From Anagrus nilaparvatae (taxonomy: Eukaryota > Arthropoda > Insecta > Hymenoptera > Mymaridae): 64,000 nucleotides of DNA. The notes under the pieces are model-generated. The model saw only the letters and a list, made by a program, of their open reading frames with translations. It was not told the origin of the DNA and did no database searches. Both the position numbers and the translations under genes were made by a program. The stretch's first letter is position 1. Every line of letters begins with the position of its first letter. The stretch spans positions 64,262,501-64,326,500 of the forward strand of contig JAKSXM010000007.1 of the NCBI GenBank assembly GCA_022575985.1, written 5' to 3'. This document shows positions 11,016 to 23,240 of the stretch, piece by piece.

Positions 11016-13121
11016 GGTTGTAAAGCTGCTAAATTCAAAGGGTAGCATAAAAATAAATTGGATGCTAAAAACGATGTAATCATTTATTTTAAATTATTTT
11101 TTTAAGGCAAAGAGTTACGTGCTAATTTCAGTGGTTAAAATGTCAAATAGTTGACAGTTTTCAACGTCAAAAACTTGCTGTGGACTAAAAAATTTTTTTA
11201 AATTATTTTAAAAGGGCATTCCGCATGTTTATTGGGCTACTAAAAACTATGAAATAATATATTTTCTGGATATTTTGGAATTTCAAGCTATAATATTTGA
11301 ACCATAACTCAATCCATCAGAAATAAATAAAAATATCCTATTTGATCGTTTTTAGATAATATATATTATATATATATGGGCATATCCATTACTTTTCATA
11401 CAAAAGTGTGCGCACCCATGACTCCGATTGGGCTCAAATTTTCAGGGGTGATTTGAAGTAATAAAAAACTCAGCCAGCCAAAATTTCAGCCATTTTGCAG
11501 GACGGGTTGCCGAGATACAAGCTCTAAAAGGTCCAAAAATAGCTGTTTTTAGCCAATTTTCAAAAATTTACTGGGCTTCAAGGATTAGTCCAAAAAACAT
11601 CCAGCTGGTCTCATTTTCGTCCTTGAACTTTCAACTCTTACCAAAAAAATTTTCAAAAAGTTTCATGGAGTTGATTTTTACTGGCATTGATTAACGTAAG
11701 ATTTATTTTATCGAAAAATGCTGACTTTTGAACTTGAATTGTGACTCAGCATCATTAGTTAAAGACTTCCGGTTAGTCTTATTAAAAGCGTATAGCAAAC
11801 ACCTTTCAAATGAGACCTTAAACGTTAAAAAAGCTTATCAGGGACCGGAGATATAAGCAATTGAAAGTTTGCTGTTTCCGAAAATATCGATTTTTTAACA
11901 ACTTTAATCGTCTGCAAAATTTTTCTCTGAGCACTTTAAGGGCTGAAAATTTCAGGAACGCTTCTTTTGATATTAAAAAAAATTCCCTAAAAATTTAGGC
12001 GATGGTATTGGCTTCTGTTCGTAGATATAAAACTCTGAAAATGTGTAATAATTGGACCAATATTGGCCAATAAATGGTTAAGGGGTCAACCAAAAAATTT
12101 TTTTTCTTCAATATTCGAATAGCCAGGGAAAAATGAGCTGATTTTAAAAAAAAAATTTTTATTTTTGACCGAAAAATAAGCAAGTTAACATTTTAAGATT
12201 TTTTAAAAAATTTTCCAAAAATCCCAATTTTAGGGTCATTATACAGTATTCTAACTTGAAATAATGATAACTCGCTTATTGTTCGGTCTAAAATAAAATT
12301 TTTTTTTTTTAAATTGTCGAATTTTTTCCTGGCTATTCGAATATTTACTAAAAAGAAACTTCTTATATGCAAAAATTATTTTTTTTTGGCAAATTACTTT
12401 AGAACTTACTTTATTTTGTCAATGTATTAGGGTAGTTTTTGGCCCAAAAAAATAGTTTTTGCTTATAAGAAGTTTCTTATGATGCTGAGTCACAATTCAA
12501 GTTTAAAAATCAGCATTTTTCGATAAAATAAATCTTACGTTAATCAATGCCAGTAAAAATCAACTCCATGAAACTCTTTGAAAATTTTTTTGGTAATAGT
12601 TGAAAGTTCAAGGAAAAGAATGAGACCAGCCGGATGTTTTTTGGACTAATCCTTGAAGCCCAGTAAATTTTTGGCTAAAAATTGGCTAAAAACAGCTATT
12701 TTTGGACCTTTTAGAGCTTGTATCTTGGCAACCCGTCCTGCAAAATGGCTGAAATTTTTTATTACTTCAAACCATCCCTGAAAATTTGAGCCTAATCGGA
12801 GTCATGGGTGCGCACACTTTTGTATGAAAAGTAATGGATATGCCCATATATATTATAATTATATATTTATTATATATATATATATAATAAATAATTAAAA
12901 AAAAATTTTTTAGCCCACAGCAAGTTTTTGATGTTGAAAACTGTCAAATTTTTTACATTTTAGCCACTGAAATTAGCTAGTAACTCTTTGCCTTAAAAAA
13001 ATCATTTAAAATAAATGATTCCATCGTTTTTAGCATCCCAAAAACCTATATGCCCCTAATATATAATAACCCCTGAAATTTTATTTTTACGCTACCCTTT
13101 GAATTTAGCAGCTTTACAGCC
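11016..13121. mobile_element. 2.1-kb foldback element (very long inverted repeat)
   Basis: The arms pair from the outside in. GGTTGTAAAGCTGCTAAATT at 11016 answers the stretch ending GCTTTACAGCC at 13121. The block at about 11371-11757 (TGGGCATATCC..., GTGCGCACCCATGACTCC) answers 12480-12851. The block 12085-12170 answers 12255-12360. The centre lies near 12.2 kb. The arms are unequal: the left has extra stretches near 11210-11370 and 11758-12084, the right a small hairpin at 12354-12482. No transposase frame is visible. It may be one old foldback, or an inner element inserted in an outer one, since AT tracts mark the 11371 and 12851 joints. Confidence 0.75.
12354..12482. mobile_element. ~130-bp hairpin insertion inside the foldback
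   Basis: AGAAACTTCTTAT at its left and ATAAGAAGTTTCT at its right are inverted, with further pairing inward (GCAAAAATTATTTTTTTTGG with CCCAAAAAAATAGTTTTTGC). The left arm of the surrounding foldback has no counterpart, so it was inserted or gained in the right arm. Confidence 0.55.
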
Positions 13122-13137
13122 ATTTTATTCCATTTTA

Positions 13138-13528
13138 TCAAGAGTAATTAACAAAGTATGGGAGCTATATGATTATGTGCCGAAATTAGGATGAAAGGGC
13201 TAATTACAGGAGGTAAAAACGACACCTAAAATAAGAAATATTATGAAATGAATGTTAAATAATTATTCTTTTTTACTTTTAGTAGCAAAAAAATTTATTT
13301 CATCCCCGGGGAATTAAAACTACCCCTAAATTACAAAATTATGAAAATTGAATAATAACATTGTTATTTTTTTTCAATTGCAAAAAGAAAAGTTTGCACA
13401 AGAAAATTGAAAAAGGTTTTTACCATTTTTTTAAATTTAGGGGTAGCTTTTACCTCCTGAAATCAGCCCTTATATCCCAATTTCGTTACATAATCAAATA
13501 GCCCTCTTATATTGTTAATTACTCTTGA
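13138..13528. mobile_element. ~390-bp MITE with ~85-bp inverted ends
   Basis: The left end TCAAGAGTAATTAACAA, followed by a GATTATGT..CGAAATT block and GGAGGTAAAA, is mirrored by TTTTACCTCC, AATTTCGTTACATAATC and TTGTTAATTACTCTTGA on the right. The interior is AT-rich and non-coding. The target duplication was not resolved. Confidence 0.65.
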
Positions 13529-13895
13529 AAAAATGAAATCGATTTGATAATTTTAGCCTTACCATAAAAATATTTATTAAAAAACGACTGATAAAAAATA
13601 GATTTAAGGATCTAATTTAAGGATCTTCTACTCATTCCCAGCGACTTTAAAACCCCGGATTTAAATTTAGGTTTTTACGCAGCAAATAATGCTGAAATTT
13701 TTATATAGTCTGTGAACAACACTAATTTTATTATTTATGCTCTGTCGTTCATTTTTTATAATAAATCATGTAAAAAAAAATAATTATTTACAGCAAAATA
13801 TGAGGAAAATATTGTAATTTAAAAGGTAAAAAAAAATTTATTAATAAAATCAGAATCTGAAGTTTAATTTAAAATTAAATAATGAAAATTCTTAC

Positions 13896-14547
13896 GATGA
13901 ATTTTTTCGTCTTTGTCTGCACCATAAAGATGAATTAAATATCCTAATTCCCCAATAATTCCGCCAACCATAAACATATCCTAAGAAAAAATTTAAATAA
14001 ATAAAATTAGTTTACTATGGCAAAAACGGTACATGAGGTTAAAACTTATTTCCAATTGGACATTGAACCAAAACAAGTAAAATTAAATATATTCAAAAAT
14101 TTTACCATATTTAACCTAAAATAACAATGGTAGCTTCAAATTTTTGGCAAAATGTAGTAATTTTTTTTTGAGGTGGTACAATATCCTAATAAAAATAGAT
14201 TTTGACCTCGAAAAAAAATAGAGTAAAAAAATTGTTTATTTTTAAGAATGAATACTTACAACAAATGGTGTATTTTCTTTAATCAACGATGAAACTATTA
14301 AAGAACCAGTTAATGTTATTGACGAAATGGCAATACCATTTGTGTATGCTGCATAATTGTTCTCAAACTTTATTGAGACAATATAAAATATTTCTAATAG
14401 TATTTCTAATATTAAAGCTACACATTTACATATAAAATTTACATTTACAACTGTTTTTATTAAATGTTTTTTTAATAATTCAATTTTTGCTTTATTATTA
14501 TTATTTGTATTTGGATCATCAGCCATAACTGTTTTTTGTTGTTGCAT
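13896..14547 (-). CDS. Small multi-pass membrane protein, two exons (3' partial)
   Basis: Read on the minus strand, exon 1 (14547 down to 14260, 96 codons) starts MQQQKTVMADDPNTNNNNK and ends ENTPFV at a consensus donor GTAAGT. A 279-bp intron follows. Exon 2 (13980 down to 13896, 85 bp) opens after TTTTTTCTTAG, reads DMFMVGGIIGELGYLIHLYG and ADKDEKIH, and ends at a GTAAGA donor in phase 1. Hydrophobic stretches near residues 36-58, 70-89 and 94-115 look like membrane helices, after a cytosolic Asn-rich start. Translation could also begin at Met8. The two exons join in frame with good splice sites, which argues against chance. I do not recognise the family; the layout resembles small four-helix insect membrane proteins, which is only an impression. 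The third exon was not found, and repeats occupy the next 3 kb downstream. Confidence 0.6.
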
Positions 14548-15149
14548 AATATTTTTTTGTTGGTTAAATTTATCAAAATTAGTAAAGTTTTTATATCTTT
14601 TTATAACCTTTTAATTTTCTTGATTTTTTTTATCTATTGTTTTTTTAAAAGCACATTTCTTCTTACAATTTATTATTTTACTTGTTTTTATAATTTTTAA
14701 CAAAAATAAATCTGAATCTTTTCTATTTCATCTATTTTGATATTATGACGAAAATTTTAAACTTGATTTATCATGTTTTTTAACAAATTTTTTATGCAAA
14801 TGAGAAAAAAAAAAATTGAAAATTTTTTAACCTTAAAATTTGAGTTTCAACGATTTAATTAGAAGTACAGAAAATCTTGTCAGAATTTGAATATTTTAAC
14901 TTATTTTTACATTATTTTTATTATTTTTCATTAAATAATTTTTCAAAAATTAAAAATTCGATTCAATGGAATTTTGTAGAAAAAAAATGTATATGAGGTA
15001 TTCCACGACAATTGGACCTGATTTGGATTGAAATATTTTGAAAATTAGCCTAAAATATTTGATTGTCAAATCGCAATTAAAAACTAGTCCTTTCACCAAA
15101 TTTTAGCTCTCAGCGTTCCATTCTCAATTTTTGGTACTTATTTTGACTA
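14548..15149. other. AT-rich sequence upstream of the small membrane protein gene
   Basis: It probably holds that gene's 5' UTR and promoter on the minus strand, but no TATA or initiator element stands out from the background. Confidence 0.35.
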
Positions 15150-15295
15150 TTTTTGGTTCCTCATAGACCTATAAGCACGTTTTGAGACCCCAGAGAGCTA
15201 AAAAACCGGTTTTTAAAAAAAGCCTGCATGTGTGTGTGTGTGTGTGTGTGAGTGTGTCACTCGTGAAATTTCACAACCATTATGGTATTAAAAAA
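15150..15295 (+). repeat. 5' part of the 156-bp-array element
   Basis: It shares GGTTCCTCATAGA, the ATAAGCACGTTTTG block, AAAAAACCGGTTTTTAAAAA, a (TG)n tract near 15230 and GAAATTTCACAACCATTATG with 7904-8090. It is interrupted at about 15295 by the Penelope-like fragment. Confidence 0.75.
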
Positions 15296-15665
15296 GTAAA
15301 AATAATATTTTATTGACCAGAATTGGAGCTGAACTTAATTTTTTATTGTTTCAAATTATTTAAAATAAATAAAACAATACAAATTAATTTGATGTGTAAC
15401 AATTTTTTTATTTCACAATATTTCACCAACAAATCCGTTGGCCTCTTCAGGTGATCTGAGTACAAAAATTATATAATTTTTCTTAATTACTAATGAACAA
15501 TATGAGAATTTAAAAACATTTTTATATTAACAATGTGTTAAACTTACATAAAAATACTTGTTTTCTTGAGCTATGCGACACTGGGTGCTGCCGACATGAG
15601 ACTAATTATTTTTTATTTTTTAAAAAAATCTTTGAAAAAATCTTTATAAATACATTAAATAGCCC
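15296..15665 (-). mobile_element. Penelope-like 3' fragment with hammerhead motif
   Basis: It is the reverse complement of 58895-59260 with few differences over about 365 bp. Shared blocks include GGAGCTGAACTTAA, the hammerhead-like core at 15413-15454 and CGACACTGGGTGCTGCCGA. In the 58.6-kb copy this stretch directly follows a GIY-YIG coding remnant, which identifies it as the 3' non-coding end of a Penelope-like element. It has no coding sequence of its own. Confidence 0.7.
15413..15454 (-). ncRNA. Hammerhead-ribozyme-like motif
   Basis: On the minus strand UCAC precedes CUGAAGA. A stem CCAAC/GUUGG with a six-base loop follows, then GAAA, UAUU and GUGA. UCAC pairs with GUGA as stem I, so the order matches a type I hammerhead with an almost absent stem III. 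A bulged G lies at the base of stem II. Activity is doubtful in this form. Confidence 0.5.
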
Positions 15666-15996
15666 TAATTTTTTTTCAAACAATTTTTTTTTTTAATTTG
15701 GATGTAATATCTCAATTATTTCTATGAAAGTACTTATATTTGAAATAATGGTTTTTACTCGATATCTCGAATCGGATAATTAATTTTTTGAAAATTTATC
15801 TCTCAAAATTTTTTACATAAAAAAGTTTTAAAAATGGCAATATTTTTTTTTCTTTGGGATTTCAGTACTTAACTCTTTTCTATGAAAGTAATAATATCTA
15901 GAATTATCGTTTTTAGCAGGTAAAATAGACCATTAACAACATTTTGTTATTGTTAATGAGGAACCATGGTGCCAATTACTTGGCAGCGTTTTTTAA
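15666..15996 (+). repeat. 3' part of the 156-bp-array element
   Basis: About two array units, then the family end: ATGAGGAACCATGGTGCC and the hairpin TGCCAATTACTTGGCA. It resumes the element broken at 15295. Confidence 0.75.
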
Positions 15997-17815
15997 ATTC
16001 GTTCAAAATTTTTATATTCTCAAAACGAGAAGTCTTTTCATCTCATAGTTGCAGATAACAAACGGTATATTCCAAATCCAGAGTCCAAAAGTTAATTTGA
16101 ACTACGCACATGTGCGAGGTAAATTTCAAAATTTACATTTTTATTACTAAATATCTGAAAATTTGCAGAAGTATTTTCCCAATAAAATTTTCACGGGATA
16201 AGCTAACTTGAAGTCATATAAAAATCTGACTTCAGATTTAAAGTTTTTTCTTATAACTTGTACTGATAAATCATTAAAAGTACACGAACCCAAGAAAACG
16301 GAAATTTTATAAGAGTAATTTTTTTCCTTGGATTTTAATATAATTATAATTTAACATCTATCATAAATATGCAAAAATATTTTCTAACAGATTTTTTTTT
16401 TTTTTTTAATTTAAAAAAAATGTAAGATAATTTTTAAATATGATGTTAATATATTTTAAAAAAATATAAATTTTTATACTTTCGAGTATGCAATTAAGAT
16501 GAAAATTTAATACACATTTTCAAAAAAAGCTTATATTTAACGTCAATTTTTACGTCTAAAGCTTTTTTGTTTTTTATCTTAACAATAAAAATTTCTGCAT
16601 TTTTTAGTACTTTTTTTTTAAGTCAATTATTATATTTATCTCTATTGTTGTATAAAAAAATTAAAATTTATTACCTGTAACAATAAAAACAAAGCTTTTA
16701 TAATACAATAAACTTCTTCATGTAAATTACTTATATGTGTTCGAGATTTTGAAAAGATTATAGAAAAAAAAAAGTTTTAATGTAAAAATTTATTGCTTAT
16801 AAAAAGAGATACAATAAATATTAATTTAATATTTTTTTTTATTTTTTATACTTTTCAGTTTTTTTCATTATTTTTATTTAATTATTTACTTTTTTATGAG
16901 TGAATGTATTCATGAGCCAAATGAAAAGTTAATAAAACTTTAGAGACTACTATATGGGGGAGGGTTCATTAAGGTAAAAAGCTAATTAGTATAATTTAAA
17001 AAATTTTTTGGAAAAAACTTTTGTAAATTTAAATATGAAGAATCTGCCCATACATCAATAAATTACGCAAGACTGTGTATGTTTTATGGATAAATACTTT
17101 TATCAAATTATGGTTTTACGGTTTTTTCTGGCGTCCGAGATGAGAAAATGTTTTTTAAAGGTATTTTCGGTCGCTGATTATGAAACAGGTAATTTTTATA
17201 AAAACTTTAAATTAGCAAACAATTCACTTTTTTAAAGATGTTTTGCAAAATCCCGAAACTTAGCTCATTATACATGCTTTTGGAGCTGCTAATTACAAAT
17301 TTGGGGGTATCTTTTATGGCAAATGAGCCAATCAACCACACATTTAGCTAAAACATTCCTTATTATAGGGGTTGATTAGGAATATTTATACAATATTCAA
17401 AAACAATGACAATTTTTGGTAACCCTGTACGTTTTTTGGGTCACTGATCACGAAATTTAGGGTCATGGGTATTTAGGGTAAATTTTTAATATTCGTGAAT
17501 CTGAACGATAGCAGCGACCTTATAAAAAAAAATAATAATAGTAATAAAATCTAATGCTAGTTGTAACCAAATTTTTTTCCGTGTATCTAGATAAAAAAAA
17601 GTATAACATTTCCTGCATTTAGAATTTCAAGTAGTTTTTGAACGTCTTGAAATTTAAAAAAAAATTTTAAAGTTTAAATTTTACTAGCAACTTGTCAACT
17701 ATGTGACTGTATAATCCAAAAATTTTTTATTTATTTCGGTGTAATAAATTTTCACTATTTTTTATTAGATTCAGAAAAGTGCAAATAAATTTTAAAATCT
17801 TTATTTATAATGAGG
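15997..17815. other. AT-rich stretch, no gene seen
   Basis: Only short biased open frames and homopolymers. No bounded repeat was recognised. Confidence 0.4.
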
Positions 17816-17817
17816 TA

Positions 17818-18000
17818 TATACTAGCCTGGTAGTTTTTATAAAAGAGTCCTTAAATTCATGATTATTAGGTAAAAAATTAGTCGTCGACAAAAGAAGTAA
17901 CATTTCTAAATTTTTAGTTTATTCAATTATGAACTTCTAAACGTTGCTACCAAACGCTTTAAAATAATACTGTTCCTTAACAGAGCCAAAAATTTTCTTT
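17818..18000 (+). repeat. Left half of the 'TAGCCTGG' element
   Basis: It begins with an ACTAGCCTGGTAG end followed by diverged sequence that parallels 50796-50945, for example 'GCTACCAAACGCTTTAAAATAATA' against 'GCTGCTTAGCATTTAAAAATAATA'. The right half is missing. Confidence 0.5.
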
Positions 18001-18080
18001 TTTTGGTTTTATAACTCAAAATTCTGAGTGCCTTATTTTTTCATAAAATTGGTCCAAACCGAGAATCCATAAGTATAAAA

Positions 18081-18346
18081 TTTGAAGGGGACACTGATCC
18101 AAAAAAATTTTAAAATCAGTTTTTTTGATTTTTAACAAAATCTATTGATTTAATTTGAAAAAAACGAGTCTCATGCCCTCCGCAATAAAAAAAACACATC
18201 AAACTAGTCTAAAAAATATTTTAAATATTATCACCCCTTCGAGAATTTTCGAAAATTTGAAAATAATTCTAGGTTTCCGAAAAGACAAACTTTTTAAATC
18301 AAAAAAACTGATTTTAAAACTTTGTTAATTCTGTGTCCCCTTAAAC
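18081..18346. repeat. ~265-bp inverted repeat
   Basis: TTTGAAGGGGACAC at the left mirrors GTGTCCCCTTAAA at the right, with inner pairing of AAAATCAGTTTTTTTGATTT and AAATCAAAAAAACTGATTTT. It is non-coding and probably a decayed MITE. Confidence 0.6.
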
Positions 18347-18349
18347 TAA

Positions 18350-19914
18350 CCCCTAGCCTAATATATACATTTATTGTTAACAAGAATCTTGAAGCATTAG
18401 AAAATATAATTTCTTGCTATAGATATACATCTTGAAAATAAAACCTTATAATTATTGTAGGAGGATATCTTATAATATATATTTTGACTCTTATTAGATG
18501 ATATAGCTGCCTAAGAGTATTATATAGCGCAGAGTCGAGATTTCATATATATAACTTTTGGCGATTCTCTTCTTCTCTCATAATATATTTTCAGAGTCAG
18601 TTATTCAGTGTATGCGCTACCGTTAACAACGTATTTTTTAAATTTCTTGTGTTTATACTTGAAAATGTTGAAAAAATTTTTTTTTTCAGTATTTTATTTT
18701 TTAATCAAATTTTAACAGTTTTATGTAATTAATTGTGTTTATGCATTTATTGTGAATTAAAAACAGGATATTCAAGATAATTTGTTTATAAGGAGTTTTT
18801 TAATGCTTAATATTTAATCAAGTAAATATAATTTTTATTGAAAAATTTTTTTTTTTTAATGATCAAAAATTTTTTTTTAATATAAACATCATAAAAAACA
18901 CAATATTAATTGGTATATTATGTAAACTATAATTAAAAATTTAATATTAAAATTTTTTTTTATTGTGTAATAATAATAATAATAAATTAATTAATGCTAT
19001 TATTATTTTATACATGGTAATTTATTAAACGTTTTTTTTTTTTGGAGTTTAGTTTCAAAAAAAAAAAAAAAATAGAAATAATTTAATTTCTTGTTTATGC
19101 CAAAAAAAAAAAAAAATTAGTATACACAGAACAAGGTCTTGAATTAAAAAGTTTAAAATTAATCCATTGGGTACAATACTGGTGTATCTGCCATGCAAAA
19201 CAGTTGTAATAATAATAAAAATAATAATAAACTAAAGAAAAAATGTCATTTTTGCAATTATAGATTTTATTGCTTTAGGATCATAAATCGTGTAAAAATA
19301 GTATACAAGCACACACGTTTGTAATATTTTTTTTCTGCAATTTATATATTGAAAATTCCAAAAGCTTCTTTTTTTTCTTCAAAGTTTCTTATTATCAATG
19401 TGAATATAATTTTTTTAGGATGTAACATCTGTTAATAATTATATGAAATATTATAAACTCAATTTTATTTATAAAGAAAGGATAAAAGTTTTTTGGCTTA
19501 TTGAAATTCCAAACAAGTTGTATTTTCCCTTTTATCATATTAATTTATTTATCCTACACTACATTTTTTATCTCACACACTTTTTTTTTGGTGTTTAATT
19601 AATTTTGTTTTCAATTTTACAGTTTCATAAATTAATTAATTTTTTTTTTAGTTTACTGTTATACAATTTTAAAAAATATGCAAATATATATTTTTTGTTG
19701 TTATTGTTTGGAATTATAATTAATTTACATAATTTTTTATGATTGTTAAAAAATTTACATTTTTTTAAATTATATATGTTTACACATTTTTTTTTATCAT
19801 TTATTTATTTAAAATAGTTGAAGAAGAACAAAAAAATAAAAGACAATTAAGTTTTTTTGTTTTTAAGAATATGAATTTATATATGGGAATGTTTTTTTAA
19901 TTTTTTGATTTTCG
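18350..19914. other. Very AT-rich stretch with homopolymers
   Basis: Runs of A or T of 12-15 bases near 19030-19110, TAATAATAA near 18970 and otherwise unstructured DNA. No gene or RNA was supported. Confidence 0.4.
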
Positions 19915-20085
19915 ACTTTTGATTTTTGACTTTTTTTTGGGTATAAGCACATTTTGAGAGTTAAAGATGGTTATAGGAAACAGGGTTAAATAAATATTTC
20001 TTTATTTTTGCATCTATGCATTTATATATGGATGGATGTAACTGGTGATGTCTCCGAGATATCTCTAAACCATTACAGTATTAAT
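19915..20085 (+). repeat. Degenerate 5' end of the 156-bp-array family
   Basis: GTATAAGCACATTTTGAGAG and GGATGTAACTGGTGATGTCT correspond to the head block and the ACCGGTGAAATTTC block at 7950-8070. No array units follow. Confidence 0.4.
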
Positions 20086-20741
20086 ACAAAAATTAAAAAA
20101 AAATATTTTTTTTTCTCTAACTATTTTCTCTAACTGATTTAAAAATTTTAGGTCCTGACTATAAAAAATTATCCCTAATACTGAAAAACCGTATTTGTGG
20201 TTAATTTTGAAAGTTATAATTATACTATTAAGAAAGTTAATAAATATATTTAATAAGAAATATTTTTAATTGTCCTCAAAACGATAGTGAATACATTTTC
20301 GAGGTCAGCACCTAAATATAAGAATATTTCTTATTCAGCGACTTCAAACAAATATGATCTATAATTCTAATTATAATATATCAAAAAAGCTTTTAAATCG
20401 ACCAAAAAATATAGATTTTCCGTATTAGGGCTGTTTTCTCGGGGTCGAGACCTCTAAATCTGAATTCATCCTATCACATATAAATAGCCTCGCATAAAAC
20501 TTAGATAAAAGTACAAACATCTAACATATATGGCTTGTCGAATAATACAACCTATCTAAAAATATAAGTTAAGTGTTGAACATTCAAATTCAAACAATTT
20601 TACATTAAAATTACTACCTGATTTCCGGTTCATAAACTTCGAATAACACAGTTTTTCGATATTAGGGCTAAGTTTTCGAGGTTGGGACCTAAAAATTTGA
20701 AATCAGCATATCGAAAAAGTTACCTATATCTCATATAAGTA

Positions 20742-21103
20742 CACTGTAAAAAGTAACTTCCTTAGATTAACAAAAAAAATAGAATGTTTTCGAAAAATTA
20801 GTAAATTTTCAAAAAAATTTGTAAATATTCGAAAAAATAGTAAATTTACTAAATTTAGTATATTACCGAAAAATTCGAGGATTCTCGATTTTTTTTTGTG
20901 AATTTACGAAAAAAGTTTGTAAATTATCAATTTTTTTTGCGAATTTACAAAAAAAATCGAAAATTCTCGAATTTTTCGGTAATATACTAAATTTAGTAAA
21001 TTTAATATTTTTTCGAATATTTACAAATTTTTTTGAAAATTTACTAATTTTTCGAAAATGTTCTAATTTTTTTGTTGATACAAGGAAGTTACTTTTTACA
21101 GTG
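20742..21103. mobile_element. 362-bp palindromic MITE, TIR CACTGTAAAAAGTAAC, TA target site
   Basis: Both ends read CACTGTAAAAAGTAACTTCC inward, and almost the entire element folds on itself around 20.92 kb. TA lies on both sides (20740-20741 and 21104-21105). A 112-residue open frame across the right half is an artefact of low-complexity arms. Sister copies are at 43648, 43808 and 50968. Confidence 0.85.
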
Positions 21104-21105
21104 TA

Positions 21106-22735
21106 GTCTTGCACAAACTTTAGGAAACAAATGCATACATCTAACATATTCGGCTTCTGGACTATTAATAAGTTTATTATGTTATAAAATAATTTCTGCA
21201 TTTAATATTATAAATCTATTTTATTTAAAGTTCCTTTAATATCTAAAGAATAATAAAATAATTTAATTATAATTTAATTATCTATTACATAAAAATTGAT
21301 GAGCTTTATGGGGCCAACATCTTGTGGACAGTATAAAGACCAATCAAGTTGCTAGTTTACAAATTTGAATTTTCTATTTTCTTTATAGGTTATAACCTAC
21401 ATTTGATATTTTTTTAATAAATCTATAAGAGCAGATTACAATGCAGTCTCTAGTTCATAAATTATGAAAAAATCAATTAAACAAAATATTTAAGAAATTC
21501 ACTTTATGTAAACGAATTTTAAGATTAGAACAAAAATTATTCATTTTTGCATTTTTGTTTTCATTTTATCGTTTTGGAAGTTGATTTTTAAAAATGATAG
21601 TATAATAAAATTACCATTTGACTTCATATATATTGTATCGATTTCAATATTTTATAGCAATAAATCATATAAAATTCAGACGTTGCTGTCAGTACATAAA
21701 TATTTTACGAAAATTTAAAATCAAAACGTTAAAAAAAAAATTTATAGAGTGAAGTTTAAGTTCTTATTATTTAGTTTAGAATGAATAATATTTTAGTTTT
21801 CAGTATAATTTTTGAAAATTTTTTTTGTTTTTTAAGTCATTAAATAAACTTAAAATTCCATTAATAGCCCTAATTACAAAATAAACGAACCAAAATAATT
21901 TCGAATCCCATTGTGTAATTCTCGGTTATGCTATGTGGATACAGCTTCAGGTACATACATCATGATCTAGTATGAACACAAATCAACATATTAAAAAGGT
22001 CAAAACTGCTTAAAGAAAATATAATTTGTTGTTCTTGTTGATGTGACAACCGAGGTAACCACTGTGTTTAAATACTAAAATTACAAAATAAATTTTATAT
22101 TATTTAAGCTTACGACTTTAATGCACACACCCACACATACAAAAATATAACAAAATTACACAAAATTTTAATTATCTATATAGATTAATGCGGACTTACA
22201 CTAATCCGAATTTATTTTAGATTAATTTAAATATTTATATACTATGGTATATATAACCCTTTCCTATATAATTGGACTTGATTTTTATCAAATAATTATT
22301 TGCTTTAGTTACAAAATTGAATGAAGAGAATAAATTTGTATTTTGATAAGGAAATTATTAGTTATTCTGTTTATCGAATTGTGTTATCGAATTTTGTTTA
22401 TTGAATTGTGGATATATTTTCCATAATATATATATTGTCTATGTATCTTGATTATCAAATTCAAAGTTGTTGCATGTTCTAAATCGTTTATTATGTAAAA
22501 TTTTGTACAATAAAAATACTTTTTTTTATTGTGTTAGAAAACCCATACAAAAAGATACAAACATGCAATACGTTTAATAAATTCTTATGGCACTGATCAA
22601 GTTTTTAAATTTGTATGAATCCTCGCATGAATCGATTATGTTTTAGTTAATCATTAATATTTTCTTGAAAATTAATAAGGAAACTTAACAGTCTTGAGAT
22701 ACCTGAATCACTTCAGATTAAAATAACTGAAAAAA
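21106..22735. other. AT-rich stretch, no gene seen
   Basis: Nothing bounded was recognised. A weak inverted pair (ATTCTCGGTTA near 21920 and ACAACCGAGGTAA near 22047) may mark an old element. Confidence 0.35.
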
Positions 22736-23240
22736 ATCTCTTTTACCTATACGGCTTGTTTGAATGGACTTTTACACCCAGGAATAAAGGCTCAAAATTA
22801 TACGATGGGTTTTTAATTTCAATTTTCGAATAAAATAGATTTCAAAAATTTTCTACAAGCTTCTAAAAATTATTTGTCTGATCAGGTTTCGTGTAAAAGC
22901 CGAAATTTATTGAAAAGGTCTGCAGTTGCAGTTTTAAAATACGAAATCGAACCCAACTCAACTCAACTAATGGATAAAATGTTAACGTTTTATTGAAAAA
23001 ATTTAATTTTTTTACTCATTATGAGAGTCATATCTCCGAAATAATTACAAAGAAACTAAAGAGACGAATAAAGAGCCTTTAGAAACTTAGAGCTTGCAAA
23101 AATTTTTAGACACATAAAATTTATTTTAATTGAAAATTAAAATTTCAGCAATAATTTAAAAATTGGTCACTTTGGTTAAAAATGGGCATTTGGTTCTTTT
23201 TTAGTTATTCGGTAATATAATAAGATATCAATCACTTTTA
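22736..23240. repeat. Diverged relative of the repeat at 55166-55345
   Basis: AAAAATTGGTCACTTTGG, AAAAATGG and a GGTTC end near 23160-23205 parallel AAAAATTGGTCATTTTAGG, AAAAATGG and GGTTC near 55315-55353. The left boundary is vague. Confidence 0.35.

Noticed and set aside
18546..18605. TATATATAAC followed by TCAGT-like words as a core promoter for the receptor
   Set aside because: The TATA to initiator spacing is not convincing, and such words are common in this AT-rich DNA.
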